A stretch of DNA of 64,000 nucleotides, from contig DAIMDW010000001.1 in the NCBI GenBank assembly GCA_036725605.1, positions 496,001 to 560,000 on the forward strand, read 5' to 3'. A model generated the notes under the pieces. That model saw only the letters and a list, made by a program, of their open reading frames with translations. It did no database searches and was not told where the DNA came from. Positions 35,659-45,029 of the stretch are shown in pieces. Position 1 is the first letter of the stretch. Each line of letters opens with the position of its first letter. This DNA is from CALBTQ01 sp036725605. Its GTDB lineage: Bacteria; Lernaellota; Lernaellaia; Lernaellales; Lernaellaceae. The translations under genes and the position numbers were made by a program.

Positions 35659-38022
35659 GTGAAACAAACTGTTTTCCTGTTCATATCGATATTCCTGCTT
35701 TTGTTGGCCGCGTCCTGTGGATCATCCGACTCTTCATCCGATGATGATTCCGGCGACGATGACGCCATCGACGATGATAACGACGACGATGTGAGCGATG
35801 ACGATACGGTCATCGATGACGACAGTTCCGACGACGATTCCACGGACGACGACACTGTCGACGATGACACGATCGACGACGATACCATCGATGACGATAC
35901 GATCGACCCCGAAGATGACGAGGATCGCGACGGCATTTCCAACGGACAGGAAATGATCGACGGCACCGATCCCCTGGATCCGAGCGATGCCTTGGCCTGG
36001 CACCCGGAATGGTCCGCCCGCCCGCGCCTGTACGGCGACGCCGCGACCTGGCAGGCCGCCAAGGAGGCCGTGGAAACGAAGGACGCCGAAGCGACCTTTC
36101 TTTATGCGAGAATCGCGACCGTAGCCGCGTACACGCCGCAGGCCCAGCCCGCCGGCTCCTATAACTTTTCCATAACCGATTACAACGCCGAGGTGGCGGC
36201 CAACGCCGTGTTAGCGGCCTTCATCGACGACGACGCCTCCCTGGCGCAAAAGGCGGTGGAGATTCTTGCGGAACTCGACGTCGACTTTCTTCACCTGCCC
36301 CCGGAGCAATTCGACCAAGGGTCCATCCACGGCGCGCAGGCGCTGCTGAACGCCTGTTTCGCTTACGACCTTCTGGTCGGTTTCGCCCTGATCGACGAAC
36401 CGCAGGCTACGACCGTGGCCGCGGCGATCCTCGACTTTGCGGGCGACCTGTACTTTTTCGAAGTCACGCTGCCCTTCGGCTGGTTTTACATGAACAACCA
36501 CGTAATCAAGCTGGCCGCCGCCCTCGCCGTCGCCGGCATGACCTTGAACGACAATCCGCAGGCGGCCGTTTATGTGAATTTCGGCCTGACCACCGCCCCG
36601 TATTTCCTGCTCGAATATCAGACGCCGGTGGGCGGCGGGCATGGCGAAGGCCCGCACTATTTCGATTATTCCATGAAAACCTGGTTGCCGTTCGTCACGG
36701 CCTACCATCGTTTTGCCCAGGGCGAAACCTACCCGTATCGCATCGATTGCCGGCCGCGCTTTTTCCTGCCCTGCGACAAGGTCAACACCGACGTGGTCGA
36801 TCCCCTGCTCGATCCGCGCACCGACGCCCTGCTGGATTGGCGCATCGCGCTGACCATGCCCGACGGACGCATTCCGCCCATCGACGATTCGTTCACTTCC
36901 TGCGGGCGCTCCGGCGCCGTCGCCCCGGTGTATGATCGCGGCGATTTCGCCCGGCATTACTTCGCCGAAGGAGACTGCCAACGCGCCTGGACCGGCCTGG
37001 AAATTCTGCAACTGGCCCTGTTCGACCAAATGCCCGCGCCGCACGAGCCGGATGTGCTCAGCGTGTGCAACCAAGCCGCCGGGCAAGCCGTTCTGCGCAA
37101 CGATTGGTCGGCGCAATCCCACTATGCGCTGCTCAACGGCGAACACGGTACGGCGCGCCTGTCCGGTCTGGGACATGAGCACCCCGACGCCACCAGCTTC
37201 ATTCTTTACGCCCACGGCGAAATGCTCGCGCTCGATTCGGGTTACCAAAGTTTCGGCGAACGCATGCTCGTGGCGCCGGCGGAAAATCACAATCTGATTC
37301 TGGTCGACGGCCAAGGCCCGCCCATGGGCCTGACCATCGCCTGGGTCGGCGTCGATTCCTATCTGACCGATTTCGTCGACGAACCGCCGTTCCGCTCGGT
37401 GCAGGTCGCCACCACCTATCAGCAAGCCGACATCACGCGACGATTGTTGCTCATCGACGACGATTACTTCGTCACCACGGAGATCGTCGAGGCGGACGCC
37501 GCTCACACCTACGCCTGGCTCCTGCACGCCAACGCCGGCGGCACGACCGACGGAACGTTCACACTGGAAACCGACGGGGCGCTCATCGAACGGCCCAACG
37601 GCGTCATGCGCACCACGCTGCAGAGCGATGCCGCGCCGACATTCACCGAATATGAAGAGGAGCACGGTTTCGTCGACGGCGGTGAGGTGCAATGGCATGC
37701 GGTGATGCGCGCCGAGGTGCAGGCCGCGCGCGCCCGTTTTCTCGGCGTGCATGCCACGGCCGAAACCGTGGGAGGTTTGCCCGTCATCGCGCCATACGCC
37801 CAAACCGACGTGATGGCTTACTTCGTCGAGGGAGAGGATTTCTTCGATGCGGTCATCGTCAATGAAGGCGGCGATTTCGTGGTCACCACGGAAAACGGCG
37901 CACCGGGGCGGATCGAATCGGACGCTTCCTTCGTTTGGCTGCGCGCCGATCCCGACACGCAAGAGTTGCTGACTGCTCGTCGTCTGGACGGAACTTACTT
38001 GCTTTACAATGGCGCACCGTAA
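35659..38022 (+). CDS. Asp-rich lipoprotein, heparinase II/III-like polysaccharide lyase
   Basis: A 787-residue lipoprotein. GTG start at 35659 with GGGAG seven bases upstream; signal ends LLAASCGSSD; an Asp/Thr-rich linker runs to about residue 85; a thrombospondin-3-like calcium repeat follows (DRDGISNGQEMIDGTDPLDP). The main part is an alpha/alpha-toroid (FYMNNHVIKLAAALAVAGMT, GGHGEGPHYFDYS) and a beta-sandwich domain (LGHEHPDATSFILYAHGEML) typical of heparinase II/III and alginate lyase families. The His and Tyr expected for catalysis look present, so an uronate-containing polysaccharide is a likely substrate. Expression precedes the gene at 38052. Confidence 0.85.
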   Translation: MKQTVFLFISIFLLLLAASCGSSDSSSDDDSGDDDAIDDDNDDDVSDDDTVIDDDSSDDDSTDDDTVDDDTIDDDTIDDDTIDPEDDEDRDGISNGQEMIDGTDPLDPSDALAWHPEWSARPRLYGDAATWQAAKEAVETKDAEATFLYARIATVAAYTPQAQPAGSYNFSITDYNAEVAANAVLAAFIDDDASLAQKAVEILAELDVDFLHLPPEQFDQGSIHGAQALLNACFAYDLLVGFALIDEPQATTVAAAILDFAGDLYFFEVTLPFGWFYMNNHVIKLAAALAVAGMTLNDNPQAAVYVNFGLTTAPYFLLEYQTPVGGGHGEGPHYFDYSMKTWLPFVTAYHRFAQGETYPYRIDCRPRFFLPCDKVNTDVVDPLLDPRTDALLDWRIALTMPDGRIPPIDDSFTSCGRSGAVAPVYDRGDFARHYFAEGDCQRAWTGLEILQLALFDQMPAPHEPDVLSVCNQAAGQAVLRNDWSAQSHYALLNGEHGTARLSGLGHEHPDATSFILYAHGEMLALDSGYQSFGERMLVAPAENHNLILVDGQGPPMGLTIAWVGVDSYLTDFVDEPPFRSVQVATTYQQADITRRLLLIDDDYFVTTEIVEADAAHTYAWLLHANAGGTTDGTFTLETDGALIERPNGVMRTTLQSDAAPTFTEYEEEHGFVDGGEVQWHAVMRAEVQAARARFLGVHATAETVGGLPVIAPYAQTDVMAYFVEGEDFFDAVIVNEGGDFVVTTENGAPGRIESDASFVWLRADPDTQELLTARRLDGTYLLYNGAP

Positions 38023-38051
38023 CGATCGTGTGCGCTTGGAAAGGAAAAAAC

Positions 38052-38891
38052 ATGCCCAAAGAAAAAAATGAAATAACCTCGCTAGGCACAACGCGAACGT
38101 TTCTCAAAATGGGCACCTGTTCGGAAACGCTGTTCCACGTGCTCGATCGCGCTTTCTCTCAATCCATGCCCTTTGAAGAGCACGGCTCGATGCCGCTGGC
38201 CGGCGGCATCATGCGGTACGGCTATCAATGCGGCATGCTCTGGGGCGCCGCCTTGGCCGCCGGGTTGCGCGCTCATCGCCTGCTGGGAACCGGTCCGCAG
38301 GCCGAAACCGAGGCGATCGTCGCCGCGCAACGTCTGGTGGAATCGTTACGCACACACTACCGCAGCATTGATTGTCGCGCGATTACCGGCGTGGATTGGC
38401 GTTCGAAAAACGGTATGTTCAAGTACTTCCTCAAAGGCGGACCCATCGCCTGTTTTCACATGGCCGCCCGGTATGCGCCGTTGGCCTTTCAGGAAATCAA
38501 CTCGGCGCTTCACCAAAAAAATGAAGCGGCTCCCGCCGCGCCGGTCAGTTGCGCCGCGCTGCTGGCCCGCCGGATGGGCGCGACCGACCAACAGGTTTCA
38601 ATGGCGGCGGGATTGGCGGGGGGCATCGGCTTGAGCGGCGGCGGTTGCGGCGCGTTGGGTGCGGCGATCTGGCTCATCGAGACGAATTACCGCCAACAAA
38701 ATCCCAACGCCAAGGCCGACTTCGACAATCCGCGCGCCAAGGAGGTTATCGAGCGCTTTCGGCAAGCCTCCAAGGGCGAGTTCACCTGCGAAAAAATCGT
38801 CGGGCGGAAGTTCGCGAGCGTTGCCGATCACGCCAAGTATTTGCACGGCGGCGGTTGCGCCGATATTCTCGCCGCCCTGGCCGCTGATTGA
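38052..38891 (+). CDS. C_GCAxxG_C_C-type putative redox protein
   Basis: A 279-residue protein with features of the redox-active C_GCAxxG_C_C family: MGTCSETLFHVLD, YGYQCGMLWGAALAAG, a Gly-rich CGALGAAIWLIE block and a final GGCADILAALA. The C-terminal half, AGLAGGIGLSGGGCGALGA, is the best match. The family's function is unproven; the cysteines suggest metal or redox chemistry. AAGGA precedes the ATG. It starts 30 bases after the heparinase-like gene and may be in its operon. Confidence 0.78.
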   Translation: MPKEKNEITSLGTTRTFLKMGTCSETLFHVLDRAFSQSMPFEEHGSMPLAGGIMRYGYQCGMLWGAALAAGLRAHRLLGTGPQAETEAIVAAQRLVESLRTHYRSIDCRAITGVDWRSKNGMFKYFLKGGPIACFHMAARYAPLAFQEINSALHQKNEAAPAAPVSCAALLARRMGATDQQVSMAAGLAGGIGLSGGGCGALGAAIWLIETNYRQQNPNAKADFDNPRAKEVIERFRQASKGEFTCEKIVGRKFASVADHAKYLHGGGCADILAALAAD

Positions 38892-38894
38892 GTT

Positions 38895-39245
38895 CTACTT
38901 CCGCTGCGCCTTGAGATTCTTGATGAACGCGGCGACGGCCTTCCACTCCTCCGTGGTCAACTGCTGACCGGCCAACGGATGCGCGTGCTTGCCCGGTTCG
39001 CGCAAGCGCGCCTGCGCCAGTTGTTCCTCGTCGAGATAGCCGGCCAGCTCCATCAGACGCAAGTAGGATATCTCCAAAACGCCCGCCAGCCGCGCCAGTA
39101 CCCGCGGTGACGGATTGTTCACCGAGCCGTGCTCCAGTTTGTGCAGGTAAGCCCCGGAAATTTTCGCCGGCCCGGCGACCGCCTCCAGCGACCAACTCAA
39201 CGCCTCCCTCGCCTGCCGCAATTCGTTGCCAAGTTCGACCAACAT
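38895..39245 (-). CDS. XRE-family HTH regulator
   Basis: A 116-residue regulator. The helix-turn-helix covers about residues 4-60 (LRQAREALSWSLEAVAGPAK, then ISGAYLHKLEHGSVNNPSPR, then VLARLAGVLEISYLRLMELA); the remaining 50 residues are an uncharacterised tail (LTTEEWKAVAAFIKNL). GGGAGGAGG precedes the ATG at 39245. Two similar 12-bp palindromic sites lie 35-68 bases upstream, in position to autoregulate. It is convergent with the gene at 38052. Confidence 0.88.
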   Translation of the reverse strand: MLVELGNELRQAREALSWSLEAVAGPAKISGAYLHKLEHGSVNNPSPRVLARLAGVLEISYLRLMELAGYLDEEQLAQARLREPGKHAHPLAGQQLTTEEWKAVAAFIKNLKAQRK

Positions 39246-39279
39246 GGCGCCTCCTCCCTTTCTTTTCGTGATTTAAGCT

Positions 39280-39291
39280 TAACTATAGTTA
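39280..39291. promoter_or_regulatory. Probable operator site 1 of the XRE regulator
   Basis: A perfect 12-bp palindrome, TAACTATAGTTA, 35 bases upstream of the regulator start codon, exactly 22 bases from site 2. Confidence 0.7.
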
Positions 39292-39301
39292 GCATTATTG
39301 T

Positions 39302-39313
39302 CAACTATGGTTA
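39302..39313. promoter_or_regulatory. Probable operator site 2 of the XRE regulator
   Basis: CAACTATGGTTA matches site 1 at ten of twelve positions. Its TTGACA-like reverse strand (39303-39298) could be the -35 box of the regulator promoter. The two sites are two helical turns apart, so cooperative binding is possible. Confidence 0.6.
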
Positions 39314-39379
39314 ACATTTATATCGTTATGATGGATGGATGAAATGATATTCTTGGTTGTGCAAATGGTAGGAGGGATC

Positions 39380-39736
39380 ATGAAAACGATTGTTTCGCTT
39401 TTGCTGGCAACGATGGTCGTCGTTTGGTTGCTGCCTTGTTGCGGAGACGATGATGACGACAACGACGACAATGATGTCGACGACGATAACGACGACGTTG
39501 ACGACGATGCAGACTACAGCGGCTTGCATCAGATCTGCGAGGACTATTGCACCAAGGCCATGGAATGCATGTCCGCCGACGAATTCGAAATGTTCTACGA
39601 CAGTTGGGATCAGTGCGTTGAGGAGTACTACGAAGACGCGTTGATTTCCACCGGCGGCATGGCCTGCGAACTCTACTGCAACTGTGACGGGTCTTGTGAG
39701 GATTTCCTGGACTGCCAGGACAAATGCTTCAGCTAA
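39380..39736 (+). CDS. Small Asp-rich, Cys-rich lipoprotein
   Basis: A 118-residue protein: signal ending WLLPCCGDD, an Asp/Asn linker of about 25 residues, then a 70-residue domain with ten cysteines (ICEDYCTKAMECM, WDQCVEEYYED, CELYCNCDGSCEDFL, CQDKCF). The Cys pattern suggests disulfide-stabilised loops. I know no family. GGAGG precedes the ATG at 39380. A second small Cys-rich protein is at 44648-45004. It converges with the gene at 39733 with four bases of overlap. Confidence 0.72.
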   Translation: MKTIVSLLLATMVVVWLLPCCGDDDDDNDDNDVDDDNDDVDDDADYSGLHQICEDYCTKAMECMSADEFEMFYDSWDQCVEEYYEDALISTGGMACELYCNCDGSCEDFLDCQDKCFS

Positions 39737-40272
39737 CGCACGCAGCGGGCATGGAAAGCATAAAAAACGCGCGGTTTGTAAACGAAGCCGGACGTGAAAC
39801 CCACGGCCCAGGCGCGGTCTTCCTGATCGGGAACGTTCGATGACGACCAATAATAATTGCATGCTCCCGGCAAATCCGTCGTGCCGAAACATCCGTTGGA
39901 CGGACCGTCGCCGTGAAAGCAGCTATAGCACTCCTCGTTTTGGCACCAACTGTTCGAGCAGTTGTTGTTGACGCCGCACGATCCGCCCCTGGCCGAACCG
40001 TCACAGCCGACAATCAGGCTGCGCAGTTCATTGATCGTCGGCAAACGCCAATCATTGTAACCGCCCAGGGAAAGATGTTGGCAGAAGTCGTTCGCGTCCA
40101 TCCAGTTGACATAGCCGCTGGTCGGCACTTTTTCCCAGACCAGGCCGGTCGCCGGATCACGCCAGACCGCCTCGTCGTCGGCAAACGGCTCGCCCTCGGC
40201 TTTGTCCATCGTGCAGGAAAATCCGCCGATCAATAGCGCCAACAAGAAAATCGCCGTCCAATACCATTTCAT
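39733..40272 (-). CDS. DUF1566 (Lcl-like) lipoprotein
   Basis: A 179-residue lipoprotein: signal ending LIGGFSCTMD, then the DUF1566 fold with AVWRDPATGLVWEKVP, YNDWRLPTINELRSLI and NYYWSSSNVPDQEDRAWAVG. Ten cysteines cluster in the centre. The family is a C-type-lectin-like fold often found in secreted or adhesion proteins (for example Lcl of Legionella). Length is typical of the single-domain form. Its function here is unknown. Confidence 0.86.
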   Translation of the reverse strand: MKWYWTAIFLLALLIGGFSCTMDKAEGEPFADDEAVWRDPATGLVWEKVPTSGYVNWMDANDFCQHLSLGGYNDWRLPTINELRSLIVGCDGSARGGSCGVNNNCSNSWCQNEECYSCFHGDGPSNGCFGTTDLPGACNYYWSSSNVPDQEDRAWAVGFTSGFVYKPRVFYAFHARCVR

Positions 40273-40461
40273 CTCAGTCCCTCGTCCATCGCGGTTTCGA
40301 ACTTTATTTCATCTGGTGCGTCATATAATTCAATTTTCCTCTCCTGACAAGAACGAGCCCGGACATCGTCGGCAAGATCGACAAATTGCGCGATTGAATA
40401 TATTAATCATCGTATTCGTATAATTTTCGGCTGATAGTGGTCCGTCGCCAAAAGGGATTCG

Positions 40462-41442
40462 ATGAAACAAAACAGCAAACAGCGCGCCGAATACGTCGCC
40501 CGCATCAACCGGGTGCTCGATTACATCGACAATCACCTGGACCGCGAGCTGTCGCTGACCTCGCTCGCCGAGGTCGCCTGCTTTTCGCCGTTCCATTTCC
40601 ATCGCATTTTCCGCGCGATGATGGGCGAACCGCTCAACGTGTTCATCAAGCGCCTGCGCCTGGAACGCGCCGCGGCGCAGCTTTGCAACCTGCCCGACAA
40701 GCCGATCACCGACATCGCGCTGGATACGGGATTCAGCGGTTCGGCCGCCTTCGCCCGCGCCTTTCGCGATTTTTTCGGCATGAGCGCCAGCCAATGGCGC
40801 GAAACGAAAACCGCAGCCGATAGCAAGATCGGTATACCGGATAGCAACGCCGGCCTCCTTTTCGGCAACCGGCGGCAAGCCGCTTCGACCGCCTCCGTCT
40901 ATGTTGAAGCCATTACACCCTTTCAACAATGGAGGCTGAAAATGTCGGAAAAACTGGAAGCCAAGGTCGTCGTCAAATCGCTGCCATTGCGTCACGTCGC
41001 CTACGTGCGGCACGTCGGGCCGTACAAGGGCGATGAGGCGCTGTTTGGCGAACTGTTCGGTCGGCTGATGAAATGGGCGATGCCGCGCGGCATCCTGCAA
41101 CAGCCGGACCTGGAATGCCTGGTCATTTACCACGACGATCCGAGCGTCACCGAAGAGGCCAAACTGCGCACCAGCGTCTGTTTCACCGTGCCGCCCGACA
41201 CCGAGGTGTCCGGTGAGATCGGCAAGATGACGATCCCCGCCGCCGATTACGCCATGGCTCGCTTCGAAATCGCCACCGATCAATTCGAAGACGCCTGGAA
41301 CGCCGTGTGCGGCGAATGGCTGCCCGAAAGCGGCTATCAACCGGCGGACGGTCCGACCTACGAACTGTGCCTGAACAACCCCGACGAGCACCCCGAACAC
41401 AAGCACATCGTCGATATTTGTATTCCGGTCAAACCGTTGTAA
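40462..41442 (+). CDS. AraC-family regulator with GyrI-like effector domain
   Basis: A 326-residue regulator with two domains in order: a two-helix AraC/XylS DNA-binding domain (residues about 10-110; LTSLAEVACFSPFHFHRIFR and DIALDTGFSGSAAFARAF) and a GyrI-like small-molecule domain from about 160 (LPLRHVAYVRHVGPYKGDEA ... ARFEIATDQFEDAWNAVC). Members of this fusion often respond to drugs or cationic compounds. AAAGGG lies six bases upstream of the ATG. A terminator follows directly. Confidence 0.92.
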   Translation: MKQNSKQRAEYVARINRVLDYIDNHLDRELSLTSLAEVACFSPFHFHRIFRAMMGEPLNVFIKRLRLERAAAQLCNLPDKPITDIALDTGFSGSAAFARAFRDFFGMSASQWRETKTAADSKIGIPDSNAGLLFGNRRQAASTASVYVEAITPFQQWRLKMSEKLEAKVVVKSLPLRHVAYVRHVGPYKGDEALFGELFGRLMKWAMPRGILQQPDLECLVIYHDDPSVTEEAKLRTSVCFTVPPDTEVSGEIGKMTIPAADYAMARFEIATDQFEDAWNAVCGEWLPESGYQPADGPTYELCLNNPDEHPEHKHIVDICIPVKPL

Positions 41443-41462
41443 AGTCGTCGTGAAATCCAACC

Positions 41463-41493
41463 GGGCCTTGTCCGTGCGGCAAGGCCCTTTTTT
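41463..41493 (+). terminator. Rho-independent terminator of the AraC gene
   Basis: An 8-bp perfect stem (GGGCCTTG with CAAGGCCC) and a nine-base loop are followed by TTTTTTT, 20 bases after the stop codon and just before the next gene. Confidence 0.9.
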
Positions 41494-41507
41494 AAGGAGA
41501 AACGCGC

Positions 41508-42212
41508 GTGCCCAGACCAGTCAAACCGGTGTGGCGGTACTTGCCCAAAGGCCTGACGATCATCCACGAGGACCGGGACATCCTGGTCGTCGACAAGCCT
41601 GCCGGGCTGCTGACCATCGGCACGGACAAGGAGAAGGAACGCACCGCCTATTACGCGCTGACCAATTACGTGCGTAAGGGCGACGCCAAATCGCGCAAGC
41701 GCCTGTTTATCGTTCATCGACTCGATCGCGAGGCCTCGGGCATTCTCGTGTTTGCCAAAACCGAGGAAGCCAAGCGCGCTCTGCAGGATAATTGGGACGA
41801 GGCGAACAAGAAGTACCTCGCCATCGTGCACGGCGCGCCGGAAAAACCGACCGACACAATCGCCTCGTACCTGACGGAAAACAAAGCGCTGCGCGTTTAC
41901 TCGACCACCGACAAACAAAAAGGCAAATTGTCCAAAACGCTCTACAAGGTGCTCAAGCAAACGCCGCATCTCTCGTTGCTCGAAGTCACCTTGCTCACCG
42001 GCCGCAAGCATCAGATTCGTGTGCACCTGGCCGAAAGCGGTTTTCCCATCGTCGGCGACCGCAAGTACAGCAAAATCAAATCGGCATACAAACGCCTGGC
42101 GCTGCACGCCTGGACGATTTCCTTCGCCCATCCCTTCAGCGGCAAACCGTGCGAATTTCAGACCGAAGTGCCCTCTTATTTTCGCCGCCTGGTCAATTGG
42201 CCGGAGGAGTAG
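41508..42212 (+). CDS. RluA-family pseudouridine synthase
   Basis: A 234-residue pseudouridine synthase of the RluA group. The catalytic Asp is residue 73 in FIVHRLDREASGILVFAKT; LLTIGTDKEKERTAYYALTN, LSLLEVTLLTGRKHQIRVHL and FPIVGDRKY complete the fold. There is no N-terminal S4 domain, so it is an RluA-like rather than RluD-like form; target RNA unknown. AAGGAG precedes the GTG/ATG region. It stands alone between a terminator and a D-rich lipoprotein gene. Confidence 0.93.
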   Translation: MPRPVKPVWRYLPKGLTIIHEDRDILVVDKPAGLLTIGTDKEKERTAYYALTNYVRKGDAKSRKRLFIVHRLDREASGILVFAKTEEAKRALQDNWDEANKKYLAIVHGAPEKPTDTIASYLTENKALRVYSTTDKQKGKLSKTLYKVLKQTPHLSLLEVTLLTGRKHQIRVHLAESGFPIVGDRKYSKIKSAYKRLALHAWTISFAHPFSGKPCEFQTEVPSYFRRLVNWPEE

Positions 42213-42311
42213 CGACTTTTTTTCTGTTTCATCCTGTTTCCTCTATGTTAATATAAGTAAGCAAAATCGATGGCGTCCATCGCCGATCGATATGGAAACG
42301 AGGAGGTTGCT

Positions 42312-44549
42312 GTGAAAATGGATCTTTTCCGGCTAACCGTCATCGTCTTTTTCCTCACCTTGTTTTTCACCTTATTGGCCTGCTGTGACGATGACGACGA
42401 CGATAACGACGATAATGATGACGATAACGACCACAACGATGATGACAATGACGACGACAATGATGACGACTCATCCTTTCTTGATGAATATCCCTCTCCC
42501 GACGGTTTGACCATTTCGCGCATCGCCGGCGGCATCCCGGGCCGCAAGGGCCTGCCAAGCGTCCGCACAGCCGCGGGCGACTATTACATTGCCGCGGTGG
42601 AAGGACGCGAGCTGTACATCCATCACGTCATCAACCAGGCGGTGGCGGATCGCCAATTGATCGCCCCTGCGGCGCAAGCCCCGTCGATCGCCCTCGATTC
42701 TCTCGGTGCCTTGCATGTCGCCTTTGTTCATCCGCAAACGCTCAAGCTGACTTACGCCACCAACAGCGGCGGCGATTGGGCGTCCGAAATCGTCGACGAC
42801 GGCGGCCTGGGTACGGCGATCGCGGTGGACGATCAGGGAACGGTGCACATCGTGTACAGCGGTCTGCGCCTTCTGGAGGACGGCGAAGAGGAAGGCGGGC
42901 TCTCCCACGCCGTCCGGCAGAATGGAACGTGGCAGGTCGAAGAACTGCGTTCGATCGGCGATCAGGCCGTGCACCCGGATATCGCCCTGGACGACCAGGG
43001 GCACGTGCATCTGATTTATCTGGTTCAGAAGTATTACGTTGAAGAGAGTTCCTATTATTTATACAGTCCGGTTTACGCCACCAACGCTTCGGGGGAATGG
43101 GATCATCAAACGCTCGATACCTACGAAGACGGTCCGCTTTATCCGCAAATCGAAGCGGACGACGTGGGGACGATTCATCTGGTCTACGGCGACGGATACG
43201 AACTGACCTATCAATTCATCGATACAACCAAGGGCGGCAAACAGACGATCATCAATTGGTTCGACGATGATTTCGACCCGGAAATTTCGCTCGTCGTGAC
43301 CGCCGACGGTCAAACCGTCGCCCTGGCTTACTTCACCGAGACCGACGATCCCGACGACGGCGATACAAAGGAATTACGCTGGGCGACTTTGACGAACGAA
43401 GTAACGCAAATCGACACGGTCGCCGTGATTGGCCGTTACAACACATGGGAAGGCCACTCATGTGCGCTGCTGACGGCGGGGCAAAATCCGGCCATCGTCT
43501 ATTACGATTTTTCCTATTGGAAACTATGCCTGGCTGAAAAACAGGCGGATACCTGGTCGACCCAAACGTTGGCTGAAGGTGCGCCCCTCGGCATCTCCTA
43601 TGTTCTGGCCGTGGATCAGGAGAATCATGTTCATGTCGCTTTCTTCGACTACGCCACCTTGGAGTTAAGCTACGGCTTTCTCGGTGAAAGCGGCTGGGAA
43701 ATCCAAAATGTGAACGGTAGCTCCGCTTACTGCAACATCGGCCTGGTCGTTGACTCGCAAATGCGCCCCTGGATCTCCTTTATCGATCAACTTGACGGCT
43801 GCATCAAAGTGGCCACGCTGACCGGCGAAGGTTGGGAAGACCAATGCGTTGCCGACGGCGTTTTCAACGACCTGGGCACGGCCATGGCGATCGACGATCA
43901 GGATGCGCTGCACATAATGGCCCTGCAAAACGGCGTAGTCTATATAACCAACGCTTCCGGCGCCTGGGAAAGTCAGGTTGTTGCGGCGGCGGGCGATCCG
44001 CAGACCAGTACCTACCAAACCAATCTCTCCGTGGCGTCGGATCAAGACGGCCGAGTGTACCTTGCCTATTACGACTTCGAGCGGGGCATCATCGAAATCG
44101 CCGTCAAAGACGGTGAAGCGTGGACCATCGAGGAAGTGGATTCGGAACCGAATCGGGGCCAACATTTCTCCATGACGACGGCCCCCACGGACGGTCCGCA
44201 CATGATCTTCGGCAGCGTGCGGCTTTATTACACAATACGCGCGGAGGATGTCTGGCCCAGCGAAAAAATTATGGACTTCGTTTCCGCCTGGGGCATCGGC
44301 GCGGACGCCCTTTCCCTGGCGTTGGATGGCGGCGGCATGGCGCACATCTCGTTCGACAACCTTATTCTGGGGCGTATGCGCTACCTGACCAACAACCTCG
44401 GCGACTGGAAAATGGCTTTCATCGACCGCATCGGTCAAATCATGTTCTCCAATAAAATCATCGCGGTCGACGGACAGGACAACGTGCACATGATCTACAC
44501 CGACGACGAAGCGTTGTACTACGCGACGTTCCCCGAATGGGGCGGTTAA
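42312..44549 (+). CDS. Asp-rich lipoprotein, large beta-propeller
   Basis: A 745-residue lipoprotein. GTG start at 42312 with GAGGAGG five bases upstream. The signal ends TLLACCDDDD, so Asp directly follows the lipidated Cys; an Asp/Asn linker runs to about residue 55; the rest is propeller-like repeats (GTVHIVYSGLRLLEDGEEE, NHVHVAFFDYATLELSYGF, GRVYLAYYDFERGI). It is close in size and architecture to the lipoprotein at 33132-35435. Function unknown. Confidence 0.84.
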   Translation: MKMDLFRLTVIVFFLTLFFTLLACCDDDDDDNDDNDDDNDHNDDDNDDDNDDDSSFLDEYPSPDGLTISRIAGGIPGRKGLPSVRTAAGDYYIAAVEGRELYIHHVINQAVADRQLIAPAAQAPSIALDSLGALHVAFVHPQTLKLTYATNSGGDWASEIVDDGGLGTAIAVDDQGTVHIVYSGLRLLEDGEEEGGLSHAVRQNGTWQVEELRSIGDQAVHPDIALDDQGHVHLIYLVQKYYVEESSYYLYSPVYATNASGEWDHQTLDTYEDGPLYPQIEADDVGTIHLVYGDGYELTYQFIDTTKGGKQTIINWFDDDFDPEISLVVTADGQTVALAYFTETDDPDDGDTKELRWATLTNEVTQIDTVAVIGRYNTWEGHSCALLTAGQNPAIVYYDFSYWKLCLAEKQADTWSTQTLAEGAPLGISYVLAVDQENHVHVAFFDYATLELSYGFLGESGWEIQNVNGSSAYCNIGLVVDSQMRPWISFIDQLDGCIKVATLTGEGWEDQCVADGVFNDLGTAMAIDDQDALHIMALQNGVVYITNASGAWESQVVAAAGDPQTSTYQTNLSVASDQDGRVYLAYYDFERGIIEIAVKDGEAWTIEEVDSEPNRGQHFSMTTAPTDGPHMIFGSVRLYYTIRAEDVWPSEKIMDFVSAWGIGADALSLALDGGGMAHISFDNLILGRMRYLTNNLGDWKMAFIDRIGQIMFSNKIIAVDGQDNVHMIYTDDEALYYATFPEWGG

Positions 44550-44647
44550 CGCTGTGCTATTTCTCCTGCCGATCGATGGGGGAGTGTGTTAACATGGGCA
44601 AAATTCAAGACGGCGGAGATCCGTCCAACTGATAGGGAGTGACGATA

Positions 44648-45004
44648 ATGAAACGCTTCATGTTGATCCTGCTTCTTATTTTGCTGCCGGCCATGGTTGC
44701 CATGTGGGCCTGCGACGACGACGATGACGACGATAATAACGACGACGGCGGCGACGGCGGAGGCGTGTGCTATTACGAATGCTCCTATTTCACAAACACG
44801 ACGATCTGGGAAACGTTCTGCTACGGCACCGGCGGCACCGGCGACATGGCCACCGAAGCGCTGACCTCGGCCTCAGCCTGCGAAGAATACGCCCGCGAAG
44901 ATTGCGAAGCGAGGGGCCACGACTTCGAGCAATACTATTTCGATACGACCTGCGTCAGTTGCGACGACGGCAATTGCGAACCGGAATGGCTGTCCGAATA
45001 TTGA
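44648..45004 (+). CDS. Small Asp-rich, Cys-rich lipoprotein
   Basis: A 118-residue protein: hydrophobic signal ending MVAMWACDDD, an Asp/Asn/Gly linker of about 18 residues, then about 75 residues with eight cysteines (VCYYECSYF, ETFCYGTGG, ACEEYAREDCEARG, TTCVSCDDGNC). Like the protein at 39380, it has no recognised family, but a different cysteine spacing. GGGAG lies eight bases before the ATG. A terminator-like hairpin lies downstream. Confidence 0.72.
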   Translation: MKRFMLILLLILLPAMVAMWACDDDDDDDNNDDGGDGGGVCYYECSYFTNTTIWETFCYGTGGTGDMATEALTSASACEEYAREDCEARGHDFEQYYFDTTCVSCDDGNCEPEWLSEY

Positions 45005-45029
45005 TTTAACCGGTTAGGATGATCGACAA

